From Adiantum capillus-veneris (lineage: Eukaryota > Streptophyta > Polypodiopsida > Polypodiales > Pteridaceae), in contig CM043970.1 of the NCBI GenBank assembly GCA_014529385.2, forward strand, positions 60,889,523 to 60,953,522: a DNA stretch of 64,000 nt, given 5' to 3'. The translations under genes and the position numbers were made by a program. Below are positions 1 through 9,321 of this stretch, one piece after another. Below the pieces are notes generated by a model. It had not been told where the DNA came from and made no database searches. It was given only the letters and a program-made list of their open reading frames with translations. Positions within the stretch are counted from its first letter, which is position 1. Every line of letters starts with the position of its first letter.

Positions 1-1338
1 TCCGAACATGCGGTTAATGAAATAAATGAAGGGAGTGGGGAAGTAAATTCGTCATTCATGCCTAAAATGGACCCTATGCTTCTTGAGAGTGTGCATGTGA
101 ATGTTCCATCCACTGCACCTCTTGATCCTTTAGGACTATCTCCCTCTGAGGTTTTACTACCCGATGGTAGGAGTCTTGCCGAAGTGCAAGAGATCGAACG
201 CTATATGCAAGCAACAAGGGAGAGGGAAATTGAGAACCTACGAGGGCTAGAACAAAGTCGAGCCCTGAAAGCAAAGGCTCCTATGACAACAATCATGCCA
301 GCCGAGCAACCGAGTTCTCCCAAGGTAGCAGTCACGGAGGGGCAAGCTATGGGGAGCAATAATGCTTCCACTTCAAGGGAAACCTCCAGCACGCCAGGCC
401 TAGATGGGATATTCCTAAACGAAAATTGGGAGTATGACCTACAAGCAGAAGCTTTAACTGATCGGTACACAGGACACACCTATCATGTGGGTTGGTTAGA
501 TGTTCTACAATCCACATCGGGTGCTACTAGCATAGATGAGCAACAACAGAAAGTTTGTGATGTCCTCCATAGGATTGTCGAGTTAGAAAGACAAAACACA
601 GGGATCAACATGCCTTCAACAGGCCTAATGAGATTCTTGGATACGGGAAAGGCCAACCAACCAACCCTGTCACAAATGGAGACTCCCTCAGTGAGCCCCA
701 TTGATCCTCCATATGTTGTTTCGCCAGGAGCCTCAGTACAATCTGAGCCCACAAGTGGTAGCTTTACCTTCCCAGATCTAGCTCATCTTTCTCTTAATGA
801 CACTACGGCTACCATGCATATCCCAATGGTGAGCATGACAAGAAGTACACCATGGAGTTCATTTGTTAACACTGCGCCGATGCCTAGTAGCACAGTGCCC
901 CCAACTATACCTACATGTATGTATCAATCATGTGCACCTGTCGTACCTCAGCCTCAGGTAGCTCCTACACCTCCGATTATTCCAAGAGCTTACAATCCAA
1001 AATGGAATTATCCAAGATCTTATACAAGTGGAGCCATGCCATTTAATAATAACATGCCATATCAGGCACCCCCTATGCCTAGGGCCACGCATGTAAACTT
1101 TGGACCACCGTCTGGTACACCACCATACGAAATTTGGGACCCAAGAGCCGCGCGTATGCCAAGGCCAAGGCCAACTCCCATCTCACATGTGGTTCCAGGA
1201 GCACATACACCCATTATACCTGCTCAAATAGGAGATTTGGCAGCATTTGCTCAAACTATCGGTCGCTTTATTGCGGAAAACATGCGTAGTGCACCTGATA
1301 GAGAGCCTAGGAGCAAGGCAGTTCAAGTAGCTAATTAA
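1..1338 (+). CDS. Element A Gag N-terminal region
   Basis: The frame is open from base 1, so the first ATG in the window (58) need not be the real start. The product is polar. Residues about 200-400 are rich in Pro, Met, Ser and Thr with repeated PxP segments, typical of a disordered Gag linker. No catalytic motif is visible. It ends with TAA at 1336-1338. The conserved Gag domain begins in another frame at about 1331, so a one-base shift near 1325-1335 probably splits one original Gag polyprotein. Assignment as Gag rests on position and continuity with the next ORF, not on a motif of its own. Confidence 0.6.
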   Translation, partial: SEHAVNEINEGSGEVNSSFMPKMDPMLLESVHVNVPSTAPLDPLGLSPSEVLLPDGRSLAEVQEIERYMQATREREIENLRGLEQSRALKAKAPMTTIMPAEQPSSPKVAVTEGQAMGSNNASTSRETSSTPGLDGIFLNENWEYDLQAEALTDRYTGHTYHVGWLDVLQSTSGATSIDEQQQKVCDVLHRIVELERQNTGINMPSTGLMRFLDTGKANQPTLSQMETPSVSPIDPPYVVSPGASVQSEPTSGSFTFPDLAHLSLNDTTATMHIPMVSMTRSTPWSSFVNTAPMPSSTVPPTIPTCMYQSCAPVVPQPQVAPTPPIIPRAYNPKWNYPRSYTSGAMPFNNNMPYQAPPMPRATHVNFGPPSGTPPYEIWDPRAARMPRPRPTPISHVVPGAHTPIIPAQIGDLAAFAQTIGRFIAENMRSAPDREPRSKAVQVAN

Positions 1339-2308
1339 GCTCACACATAAATTCAGTGGAGACGGAGATGTTAGAAAGCATATGGAAGTCTTTGAACATG
1401 TGTGCGATTCCTTGGAAGAGCACAATGAGCTACATAAGTGTAAGGCTTTGAGTTTGACCCTAAGCGGAAAGGCTGGAGATTGGTATAGAACCTTAAGAGT
1501 AGAAGAGAAAACGATCTACTCTACTCTTAGGAGACTGTTCTTAAAAGAATACATACGAGAGGGAGTACTTTGGGGTGTAGCCTCTCAGCTCCAGAAAGCC
1601 CAACGAGAAGAAGGTGAATCCGTGAGAGACTTCATTAGTCGCCTAAAGAATTTGAATTCTCGATGCAATCCAAACGAGCGATTCAACAACAACCAATTGC
1701 TCGATAGATTCATTAGGGGACAACGACATGAAAGTATCTATAATGGCCTAGTCATTAGAGGTATCACTACTTGGGAAGCAGTCACCATGAATGCAATCCA
1801 ATTGGAGGATAATTTAATGATTGCAGGAGAAAGAGTGTTTGCCGAGCCGAAGTCGAGTAGCTCGCAAGCATCAGGGCATGAGCCAATGAAGATAAAGCCT
1901 ATCGTGAAAGAGCAAACTATATCTGAGATGACTTTGGCAGATCTCACAAAGGCCATCCAAGAAAGCCTTAGGGGTAATCGTGCTCCACAAAACACTCATA
2001 TGTATCCAAGAAGGGAGCAACAATGGTGCTCAATTTGCTTGGGCCCACATACTACGAGTGAATACTCTACTTTTAGAGTAAAGTTTAACGGGACTTGTAA
2101 CGCGTGTGGTAGGTATGGCCATCAAGCGAAGGATTGCCTAATGCTTAAACGCATCATGGAAAATAGACCGCCTATAGCTTGGGCAGACTCACATCGAGTT
2201 CCTGCATTGATGCCTACCCCACCATGGAGCAACAGTTGCCATTACAGCACATGGTCCCTAGAACCCAAAATGTGGTCCAAACCACACCGTTGCCACCTCC
2301 AGTGCTAG
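1331..2308 (+). CDS. Element A Gag (capsid-like domain and CCHC knuckle)
   Basis: The first in-frame ATG is 1382, but the frame is open from 1331 and the upstream codons fit the start of a retrotransposon Gag domain. That domain spans about residues 1-120 from 1382 (LSGKAGDWYRTL, then FLKEYI, then GESVRDFISRLKNL), the usual WY and xSVxxFxxRL pattern. A canonical CX2CX4HX4C zinc knuckle (CNACGRYGHQAKDC) lies at 2096-2137. A partial CX2CX3H cluster is just upstream, near residue 216. The protein would form the particle and bind RNA. Sense in this frame fades after about 2190, where the frame starting at 2179 takes over, so a second frameshift lies near 2190-2210. Confidence 0.8.
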   Translation, partial: LIKLTHKFSGDGDVRKHMEVFEHVCDSLEEHNELHKCKALSLTLSGKAGDWYRTLRVEEKTIYSTLRRLFLKEYIREGVLWGVASQLQKAQREEGESVRDFISRLKNLNSRCNPNERFNNNQLLDRFIRGQRHESIYNGLVIRGITTWEAVTMNAIQLEDNLMIAGERVFAEPKSSSSQASGHEPMKIKPIVKEQTISEMTLADLTKAIQESLRGNRAPQNTHMYPRREQQWCSICLGPHTTSEYSTFRVKFNGTCNACGRYGHQAKDCLMLKRIMENRPPIAWADSHRVPALMPTPPWSNSCHYSTWSLEPKMWSKPHRCHLQC

Positions 2309-3408
2309 GACCGCAACCCCCTCATCCAAGAGTTACACCTATGAACCAAATAGGTTGCGAGTCATCTAGTACTTATGTAGATTGCAAAGAAGACATAGAC
2401 TCTAGTATCACCTATGGAGTCAACATGCTTGAGGAGTGTCCCATGTACTATATGGAAGACCATTGGGGACAAATCAAACCGGTATATCAAGCTACTGCGC
2501 TAGCAGCAAGAGGCCAAAACATTAATAGTTTTACCAAGAGACCACCTCTTCAGTGCTACAAATGTGGTGGAACACATCGAGTAGCTAAGTGCCCCATTAG
2601 AATGCAAAAGAATGCCACACTAATGCAAACAAGTCAAGGGAGTGCATTGGCAATGCCAATACTCACTTGTAATCGTTGTGGCATAGATCATTTGATCGCA
2701 CAGTGTCCTAACAATCCAAACGCACCGAAAATCACAGCATTGAACATAATAGAGATTGTTGATGGGACACCACCAACTATAAACATAACACCAGTGAATG
2801 CACTCACACGGTCGATGCTCCAAAAGCAAAATTACATCCTCGAAGAGAGAGATGCTGCATCCATTGGCCGAGCGAGAAAGAAGAAAACACGAAGAAAGAA
2901 ATCCCTTAATGCTTCTAGCTCAAAACCTAGTTCAAAGACTAACATAGGGACAGGAGAGGATCCCGTGTATATGAATGACCCTGAGGATGATTCAGATTCG
3001 ATAGAGACCACGGAGACCAAAACTGTTACTACAAAAGAAAAAGCCAGTAAGGAGGATCACGAGAGGGAATTACGACGAACACCAAAAGAGTATTCAAAGT
3101 TAAACTACCCAGTTGCGAACCCCCAAGATAAGCCACGAGAGACAAAAAATGAGGATTGCAAGAGAAATATTGGAACCTATCCAAACCCAACAGTGGAAAT
3201 TGAACGAGTCCAACAACTAAGGGGTTTGGTGGAAGAAACTCAACGAACATTAGAACCTGAACCCAAACATATCCAGATGTCGGACACAGTGTTTCCCACA
3301 CAAGTTCAACCTCACAAGAACTACAGGCCGTTAGCTATACCCAGTATCATTCGGGAAGAGAGTGAGGGTAGGACATCTGAAAGTGGACACACACCTTTCC
3401 TACTATAG
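2179..3408 (+). CDS. Element A Gag C-terminal part with two short zinc knuckles
   Basis: This ORF carries two further Cys-His knuckles, CYKCGGTHRVAKC at 2554-2592 and CNRCGIDHLIAQC at 2668-2706. Both are CX2CX3HX4C, one residue shorter than the canonical knuckle in the preceding frame. A Lys/Arg cluster (RARKKKTRRKKS) at about 2869-2904 could be a nuclear-localisation or RNA-binding patch. The C-terminal third is acidic and polar. It ends at an in-frame TAG (3406-3408), and the next ORF continues in the same frame from 3412, so the stop is either a point mutation or a read-through site. Nucleocapsid role is inferred from the knuckles. Confidence 0.75.
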   Translation: MGRLTSSSCIDAYPTMEQQLPLQHMVPRTQNVVQTTPLPPPVLGPQPPHPRVTPMNQIGCESSSTYVDCKEDIDSSITYGVNMLEECPMYYMEDHWGQIKPVYQATALAARGQNINSFTKRPPLQCYKCGGTHRVAKCPIRMQKNATLMQTSQGSALAMPILTCNRCGIDHLIAQCPNNPNAPKITALNIIEIVDGTPPTINITPVNALTRSMLQKQNYILEERDAASIGRARKKKTRRKKSLNASSSKPSSKTNIGTGEDPVYMNDPEDDSDSIETTETKTVTTKEKASKEDHERELRRTPKEYSKLNYPVANPQDKPRETKNEDCKRNIGTYPNPTVEIERVQQLRGLVEETQRTLEPEPKHIQMSDTVFPTQVQPHKNYRPLAIPSIIREESEGRTSESGHTPFLL

Positions 3409-3411
3409 AGA

Positions 3412-4182
3412 ATGTTTGGTGAGGGAATGCCCGACCCCCTTGAGGAAGTGGAGATTCCATCTTCACCATTCTCTTGTCAGGGTCCTACGTCCCACAAGAT
3501 GCCATTAAATGTTTCCAAATTGATGGATTTCATGTCTTCAGAAGTTAGAACCACCATCATGTCCAAACTATATAAAGACCCCGAGCTAGTCTCAGCTCTT
3601 CGAGCCTTCCTCAATGGAGAATTACAGGCCGGATTACCACAGTTTGCACATATGAACAAACCTGACTCGGTAATGAATGATGAGGAACATTTAGCACCAC
3701 CATCTGACCTAGCGGGACATGAATCTGTAGTTGAAGTACCCGTTAACAAGTTGGGGCAATACTTTGAAGGTGATGAATCTAATGCTACTCTACGAATCAC
3801 TACTAAAGGATTAACTGTAAAGGAGGTCCTTGACGGTGGTGCGGGAGTCAGCATGGTGACAAAGAGTTGTTGGGAGTCTATGGGGCGACCTCACCTCGAA
3901 GCCACAAGCGTAGTGGTAAAAATGGCTTATGGATCTATTGTTACGCCCATTGGAATGCTAAAGGATCTCAGAATCAAGGTTTTGGGACACAAGGTAAGGC
4001 AAACTTTCATTGTTATGGATTTTTCCAAGCATCCTATGTCATTTGAGATGATCTTAGGGCGTCCATTCATGAGGGAAGCAAAAATGGTGCATGACTGGTC
4101 CAAAAACCACGTCTACTTACAGTTCCAAGACTCTGTCATTCGAGTTGATCTTTTAAGTGGTCGAACGGAATGCATCCTCTAG
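3412..4182 (+). CDS. Element A upstream aspartic-protease-like domain
   Basis: Residues about 120-250 fit a retropepsin-like fold: KEVLDGGAGVSMV, with the candidate catalytic Asp at 3832-3834, and the later flap/hydrophobic motif MILGRPFM near residue 215. The active-site triad reads D-G-G rather than D-T/S-G. Related DGG variants are familiar from plant Tat-type elements, so this need not mean inactivity. It would cleave the Gag-Pol polyprotein. The frame is the same as the preceding Gag ORF, from which only the TAG at 3406 separates it. It overlaps the next ORF by 13 bases (4170-4182), so expression of the downstream frame needs a -1 type shift or the overlap is decay. Confidence 0.7.
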   Translation: MFGEGMPDPLEEVEIPSSPFSCQGPTSHKMPLNVSKLMDFMSSEVRTTIMSKLYKDPELVSALRAFLNGELQAGLPQFAHMNKPDSVMNDEEHLAPPSDLAGHESVVEVPVNKLGQYFEGDESNATLRITTKGLTVKEVLDGGAGVSMVTKSCWESMGRPHLEATSVVVKMAYGSIVTPIGMLKDLRIKVLGHKVRQTFIVMDFSKHPMSFEMILGRPFMREAKMVHDWSKNHVYLQFQDSVIRVDLLSGRTECIL

Positions 4183-4703
4183 GAAATAAATTCATCATTG
4201 ATAATCGATCAGACACAACAATTCACTCAGCTCCATTACAGTATTGTTACACGTGTAACGAAGACACGGATATTGGGGAGAACTCTCCTTATATGGATAT
4301 CCTACCCGGAATGGCTGAGTCAGACAATGTCGATTGGGTACACCTAGCGACAACTATAGATACATGGGGATCTAGAGGAACAACCTGGGTAACACCAGAT
4401 GGGGAAGAGATACCACACATTGCACCAGTAAACATGTTAGGTGTAGCGCATGTAACATCCGATGATAAGAAAGAGGCACACCTACCTGAGAGTGAAACCG
4501 ATGATTCCTCAAAGGCTTCAGGCCAATACACATCGGAAACGGAATCTCAGAAAGAAATGGATTCAGAACCTGAGGAAACATCGAGTGAACCAAGTATAGA
4601 AACTGAACACTCAAGGCCTAGTACGACCATCCATGGTAATTCATATGAGAGTGAAGAAGATACAAGCGAAGACCTATCAGGCGAGTCGAGTTCAAACATT
4701 TAG
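4170..4703 (+). CDS. Element A acidic linker between protease and RT
   Basis: A 177-codon ORF in the pol frame. The second half is very rich in Glu, Ser, Thr and Asp with no recognisable domain, so it looks like a flexible spacer at the N-terminus of Pol. It ends at TAG 4701-4703. The same frame stays open through 4704-4763 into the RT ORF, so one stop codon is the only interruption. I see no slippery heptamer I would defend at the 13-base overlap with the protease frame. Confidence 0.5.
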   Translation: MHPLGNKFIIDNRSDTTIHSAPLQYCYTCNEDTDIGENSPYMDILPGMAESDNVDWVHLATTIDTWGSRGTTWVTPDGEEIPHIAPVNMLGVAHVTSDDKKEAHLPESETDDSSKASGQYTSETESQKEMDSEPEETSSEPSIETEHSRPSTTIHGNSYESEEDTSEDLSGESSSNI

Positions 4704-4763
4704 CAAAATCAAAACCTTAACAAGAAACAAAGGTCATATAAGAGACGACGATATCGAGCAAAT

Positions 4764-7706
4764 GTGAGAGCTAGGATAAACAAGGAAAGATCTACTGCAG
4801 AATGGCTTAGCTATCTAGGGGCATGTGATGCTCATCGAAAGCTAGTAGACAATTGGGGTGAACATCTCCAGAGTGTCATGTGGTGCAGCCCGCGACCCAT
4901 TGACCTCGCTCAATTGGAGGTTACAGAGCCGAAATTGAGTCGAACTATAAGAAGACGTCAAAACCGAGAGTTAGCTCAACAACAAAAGGAGGCAGAACTA
5001 AAAGAAAGGTCTCTGTCAGGACAAGAGCCTGTTGACTTACATACGGCTCCTGAACATTTTAAATCTTATACCACGGGGGAGCGAAAGGTTGTGTATGCCA
5101 AAGCCCAACGAATACCTACCAATGGAAGCAGTGGAGTCTATGATGGTCCAGCGGTAGTTAAAGAGATAGAATTAGCAGAACCAGGTGAGGAGTCTAAACC
5201 AGTCTTTATTGCTCAAGACCTTACTGAAACTGAAGAGGATGTACTTAAGCAGCTCCTCAAGGAATACAAGGATATCTTTGCTTGGACATATCATGACATG
5301 AAGGGCGTTCCACCTTCTGTGGTGCAACATACAATTCCCATGATCAACACTGCTAAACCCGTCCAGCAACGACCCTATCCAATGAATCCTAAGTACACCA
5401 AAATTGTACAAGATGAGATTGAAAAACTTATCCAATGTGGATTTATATACCCTATTGAGCACTCAAAATGGGTTTCTCCAATAGTCATTGTGCCAAAAAA
5501 GAATGGGAAACTAAGAGTGTACGTGGACCTCAAGAAAGTTAATGCAGCCACTAGGAGAGATCATTATCCCTTACCATATTCAGAACATGTGCTTGAAAGA
5601 GTTGCGGGCAAGGAAGCTTATAGCTTTTTAGATGGGTACTCTGGTTTCAATCAAATCACAATTGCATTAGAGGAACAAGCTAAAACTGCTTTTATCACAG
5701 AGTTTGGAGTGTTTGCATTTCGTGTTATGGCTTTTGGCTTAACAAATGCCCCTGCTACATTCCAACGATTAATAAACACTGCGTTTAAAGAATTTCTAAG
5801 GGAGTTTTGTGAAGCTTTCCTAGACGACCTTTGTGTTTATTCTTCTTGGGAGAAGCATTTGTTATATCTACAAAAAATATTTGAAAGGTGCAGATTTTAT
5901 CGCATCTCATTGAACCCTTTCAAATGCCAATTTTGGGTTAAGCATGGAGTCATTCTAGGGCATATAGTGTCCAAGAACGGGATATCCACAGATGAGAGTA
6001 AGATTAAAGCCATTGCCGATTTGCCACCACCTACGAACTGTAAAGGAGTTCAAAGATTTATGGGCCATGTTGGTTATTATCGAAGGTTTATTTTAAACTT
6101 TGCCGAGATAGCGCGTCCATTGTACAAGCTTCTTATCGAGTTTCACTGGACGGAAGAATGTCATCGATCTTATGAGTTATTAAAGAAGGCCCTAACAAGT
6201 GCTCCAATCCTACGAACACCTGATTGGAATGTACCTTTTCATGTGCATATTGATGCATCAAATTCTGCTATTGGGTGTGTTCTAACTCAACCAGGAGAAC
6301 ATAAATTGGACTACCCTATTAGCTTTGCAAGTCACCAATTAAATGATGCCGAGATGAACTACACTACTATAGAGCGCGAAGGTCTAGCTATGATTTACGC
6401 AGTAAAGAAATTTCGCTATTACCTTCTTGCTACCAAGTTTGTGTTTTATGTTGATCATCAAGCATTGCTATATTTGGTAAACAAGCCGTGTTCCACAGGT
6501 CGAATTACACGATGGTTGTTAATTCTTCTTGAGTTTGACTTCACCGTTGTTGTGAGGCCTGGGAGAAAACATGTCATGGCGGATCATTTATCTCGTATCC
6601 CTAATGGCAAAGCTCCTACGGGGGTTGATGATGAATTGCCTGATACTCCTTTGTTCATTGTTGAGACAATGCCTGAATGGAGTGAAAATATTGTTAACTT
6701 CTTAGTCAATGGTTTTCCACCCAAAGAACTGCGAAAAGATATAGCTCGAAAATTAATCAAGGAATGCGAACCCTATTGCTTACTGGCTGGAACTCTCTAT
6801 AAGAGAGGAAAAGATGATGTTCTTAGACGCTGTGCCCGCGAGGATGAGTATTTATATATTCTACAAGAGGCACACATGGGTGTAGCTGGTGGTCACTTTT
6901 CAGGAAAGTTGACTGCCCGAAAGATCTTACAGTCAGGCTATTGGTGGCCCACTCTGTTTAAGGATGCATCACTTTTTGCAAAGGGATGTGATGAATGCCA
7001 ACGCTTCAAGAAGCCACAAAGAAGTGATAGGATGCCTCTACATCCCATCAAGGTAACCCAACCATTTGAAAAGTGGGGCTTAGACTTTGTAGGACCGATT
7101 AGTCCGGCTGCACGTAACACGCAATCACAATATATCATTGTGGCTATCGACTATGTAACCAAATGGGCTGAAGCAAAAGCAACACGAAAGGCGGATGCAA
7201 AAACATTAGCTAAGTTCCTCTTTGAGAACATTATCACACGTTTTGGATGCCCCTTTGAACTTGTGAGTGACAATGGAACTCATTTTATAAATGAAGTAAT
7301 AAAAGAACTCACATCAAACTTCATGATATCTCACCACAAGTCTACACCCTATTATCCCCAAGAAAATGGCCAAGCTGAGAGTACCAACAAAACTCTCATC
7401 TCCATTTTGACAAAAACAGTCGAGGCTCATCGCATTGATTGGGACCTAAAGCTTACATCAGCTTTATGGGCTTATCGTACCGCGTATAAAGTTGCTATTA
7501 ATTGCACACCGTTTAAGATGGTGTATGGCCAAGAAGCAGTTATGCCATGGGAGTTTGTCATTCCTAGTCTTCGAGTAGCTTCTCAAGAAGGTTGGGATGG
7601 TAACCCCTTAGTGGAGCGATTATATATCTTGGAAAGGCTAGATGAAGAAAGGCAATTAGCTGTGCAAAATGCTCTAGTGGAGAAGGATAGGAGAAAGAAG
7701 TGGTAG
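4764..7706 (+). CDS. Element A Pol: reverse transcriptase, RNase H, integrase
   Basis: This 980-codon ORF copies genomic RNA into DNA and integrates it. RT spans about residues 200-400, with VDLKKVN (Asp255) and the catalytic FLDDLCVYS (Asp354/Asp355). RNase H is about 490-608, with HIDASN (Asp497), IEREGLAM and YVDHQALL (Asp564). Integrase has an HHCC zinc domain (His704, His711, Cys742, Cys745) and a catalytic core with Asp774, Asp836 (VSDNGTHF) and Glu872 (GQAEST). There are 35 residues between the last two, the expected DD35E spacing. All listed catalytic residues are present and the ORF has no internal stop. The integrase C-terminus continues in another frame from 7702, so a one-base shift lies near 7690-7703. 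Confidence 0.93.
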   Translation: MRARINKERSTAEWLSYLGACDAHRKLVDNWGEHLQSVMWCSPRPIDLAQLEVTEPKLSRTIRRRQNRELAQQQKEAELKERSLSGQEPVDLHTAPEHFKSYTTGERKVVYAKAQRIPTNGSSGVYDGPAVVKEIELAEPGEESKPVFIAQDLTETEEDVLKQLLKEYKDIFAWTYHDMKGVPPSVVQHTIPMINTAKPVQQRPYPMNPKYTKIVQDEIEKLIQCGFIYPIEHSKWVSPIVIVPKKNGKLRVYVDLKKVNAATRRDHYPLPYSEHVLERVAGKEAYSFLDGYSGFNQITIALEEQAKTAFITEFGVFAFRVMAFGLTNAPATFQRLINTAFKEFLREFCEAFLDDLCVYSSWEKHLLYLQKIFERCRFYRISLNPFKCQFWVKHGVILGHIVSKNGISTDESKIKAIADLPPPTNCKGVQRFMGHVGYYRRFILNFAEIARPLYKLLIEFHWTEECHRSYELLKKALTSAPILRTPDWNVPFHVHIDASNSAIGCVLTQPGEHKLDYPISFASHQLNDAEMNYTTIEREGLAMIYAVKKFRYYLLATKFVFYVDHQALLYLVNKPCSTGRITRWLLILLEFDFTVVVRPGRKHVMADHLSRIPNGKAPTGVDDELPDTPLFIVETMPEWSENIVNFLVNGFPPKELRKDIARKLIKECEPYCLLAGTLYKRGKDDVLRRCAREDEYLYILQEAHMGVAGGHFSGKLTARKILQSGYWWPTLFKDASLFAKGCDECQRFKKPQRSDRMPLHPIKVTQPFEKWGLDFVGPISPAARNTQSQYIIVAIDYVTKWAEAKATRKADAKTLAKFLFENIITRFGCPFELVSDNGTHFINEVIKELTSNFMISHHKSTPYYPQENGQAESTNKTLISILTKTVEAHRIDWDLKLTSALWAYRTAYKVAINCTPFKMVYGQEAVMPWEFVIPSLRVASQEGWDGNPLVERLYILERLDEERQLAVQNALVEKDRRKKW

Positions 7707-7980
7707 CCATTTAAAGGATAAAGACATCAAGGTTGGTGATAAAGTTCTTATGTACGGGGTACGTAATGAAAAGAAGAAATTGAAATACGTTGATAAGGGA
7801 CCATATCGAGTGTGTGAAATTACTCCGCAAGGTACCATTCGTGTGGAGACTCTAGATGGAGTTGAAACCATTGGATTCCTTAATGGGAGTAAATTCAAAA
7901 GATATTATGATCCTCTAAGCCAGGAAGAGTTGCAAGCCATCCATCAAAAGAAGGCTGCCAAGGAACAAGCAGAGCTTTAA
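7702..7980 (+). CDS. Element A integrase C-terminal (GPY/F-like) domain
   Basis: In the +1 frame relative to Pol, the segment continues integrase with IKVGDKVLM and then KGPYRVCEI, the GPY/F-type module that ends Ty3/gypsy integrases. It closes with a basic, Gln/Glu-rich helix and TAA at 7978-7980. The same frame remains open immediately afterwards through to 9300, so in an unmutated copy the following region was probably fused to integrase. Confidence 0.8.
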   Translation, partial: GSHLKDKDIKVGDKVLMYGVRNEKKKLKYVDKGPYRVCEITPQGTIRVETLDGVETIGFLNGSKFKRYYDPLSQEELQAIHQKKAAKEQAEL

Positions 7981-9300
7981 AAAATCCAAGCAAGAGTTGA
8001 GGCTCGAGAACGACAACAACGTCTTAGACGCCAACGAGAGGCTAATCTGGGAATCACGCAAGCATTTTTCGAGGACACAGATGACGACTCATTAGAATCT
8101 GAGCCACCCCTACGATACCCAATTGAGCTAAATAGCCCGTATGGGAAAGTACTATACAATGCCTTATTAGATACGGGAGCTAAACACAATTTGTTATCCT
8201 ATGGAGTTTGGTGTCAATTAGGGAAACCGACCCTATCCCCGAGTACGATGCAAGTCAAGTGCATTAATAAAAAGAAAACTGCTATTCTTGGAGTCCTTCA
8301 GACCCCTATTGTCTATGACAATGGAAGCATAGTGCAGAGGTTTCTAGTCATGCCCGCGGGAGCTATGGAAGGCAACGTAAACCTGGGATGCACGTGGATG
8401 TTGGCAACCAAATGCACTATTGATTGGGATACTGGTAGTGTCACGACGCGACCACCGACTCTTACCCCTATCATTCAAGCAAAGTCACCTACGTTGCAAA
8501 CTCTAGCAAAGTTGAAGGATAGCCAACATTCACAAGCCAAGGTGGTTAACTCGTCTTTGCCAGCTACCCATGAACCTAGCACTTCAACACTTGTAGTTGC
8601 AGCAAGCAGTAATATTGCAAGTACTCAACCTGCACGACCTAAGAGTACATATCAATGGGTCCCCAAGGACTTACTTCCAACTACCTCAACCCCCCCATCC
8701 ATTCCAAGAAAAAATTTCCCCGGAAAACCAAGAGCGCGCCCTAGGAGAGTCAAGACCAAATCACGATGGATTCCAAAACAACTATTAGAAGCCCAAGGCT
8801 ACTATGATGGAAATGAGAAAATTTGGGTACCTAAACGTAAAATGTGTCCTTCCCTATCGACAACAAACCCATATGAGTCAAACAGTGTAACACTACCAAT
8901 GGCAGACCGTGGGAAGGGAAAGATCACAGAATGCTACACACCTAGTCCAGAGCTAGTTTGGGCTCCAAGGCAAAACCAATTTATTCCACCTAGCTCAGGA
9001 AGGGGGGAGTTTCCTGAAGCTTCTAGCTCCTCATGTAATTCATCCATAGAGGTAAAAGCTTCTACACAGCCTCCATCTATAGTAGTGGACCTCCATGAAG
9101 CTACAAAAGAATCCACACCTCCCAGTGTTCAAGAATCACCTGATGAACCACTTCAAGTTCGATCCTGGGAGAGTACCTTACCACCCTTGCAACTTGACGA
9201 GGCACCTAGGGTAATAGAAAACTACTGGCAAAAATCCTCACCTATTACCAACTGGAACAATTGGTTTCAAAGGGTGACGACATCATTTCAAACGGTATGA
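7981..9300 (+). CDS. Element A post-integrase ORF with second retropepsin-like domain
   Basis: The frame is open from 7981, although its first ATG is 8191. It begins with an Arg/Gln/Glu-rich helix and a short acidic stretch. A retropepsin-like segment follows: LLDTGAKHNLLS (Asp codon 8170-8172), and about 70 residues later NLGCTWML and TIDWDTGS (about 8380-8440), matching the second conserved protease motif (ILGxxWL...xIDW). The remainder is Pro/Ser/Thr-rich with four spaced Trp-Pro motifs (WVPK, WIPK, WVPK, WAPR). A protease-like domain after integrase is not the usual Ty3/gypsy order, and this element also has one before RT. It ends 10 bases before a polypurine tract. The fold is inferred from motifs only; function is unknown. 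Confidence 0.7.
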   Translation, partial: KIQARVEARERQQRLRRQREANLGITQAFFEDTDDDSLESEPPLRYPIELNSPYGKVLYNALLDTGAKHNLLSYGVWCQLGKPTLSPSTMQVKCINKKKTAILGVLQTPIVYDNGSIVQRFLVMPAGAMEGNVNLGCTWMLATKCTIDWDTGSVTTRPPTLTPIIQAKSPTLQTLAKLKDSQHSQAKVVNSSLPATHEPSTSTLVVAASSNIASTQPARPKSTYQWVPKDLLPTTSTPPSIPRKNFPGKPRARPRRVKTKSRWIPKQLLEAQGYYDGNEKIWVPKRKMCPSLSTTNPYESNSVTLPMADRGKGKITECYTPSPELVWAPRQNQFIPPSSGRGEFPEASSSSCNSSIEVKASTQPPSIVVDLHEATKESTPPSVQESPDEPLQVRSWESTLPPLQLDEAPRVIENYWQKSSPITNWNNWFQRVTTSFQTV

Positions 9301-9309
9301 TCTACCCTA

Positions 9310-9321
9310 GGAAAGGGGGAG
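9310..9321 (+). promoter_or_regulatory. Polypurine tract candidate 1 of element A
   Basis: A purine run with five Gs (ggaaagggggag) lies just after the stop of the post-integrase ORF and is followed directly by TG at 9322. That is the expected layout for plus-strand DNA priming at the start of a 3' LTR. Confidence 0.6.
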
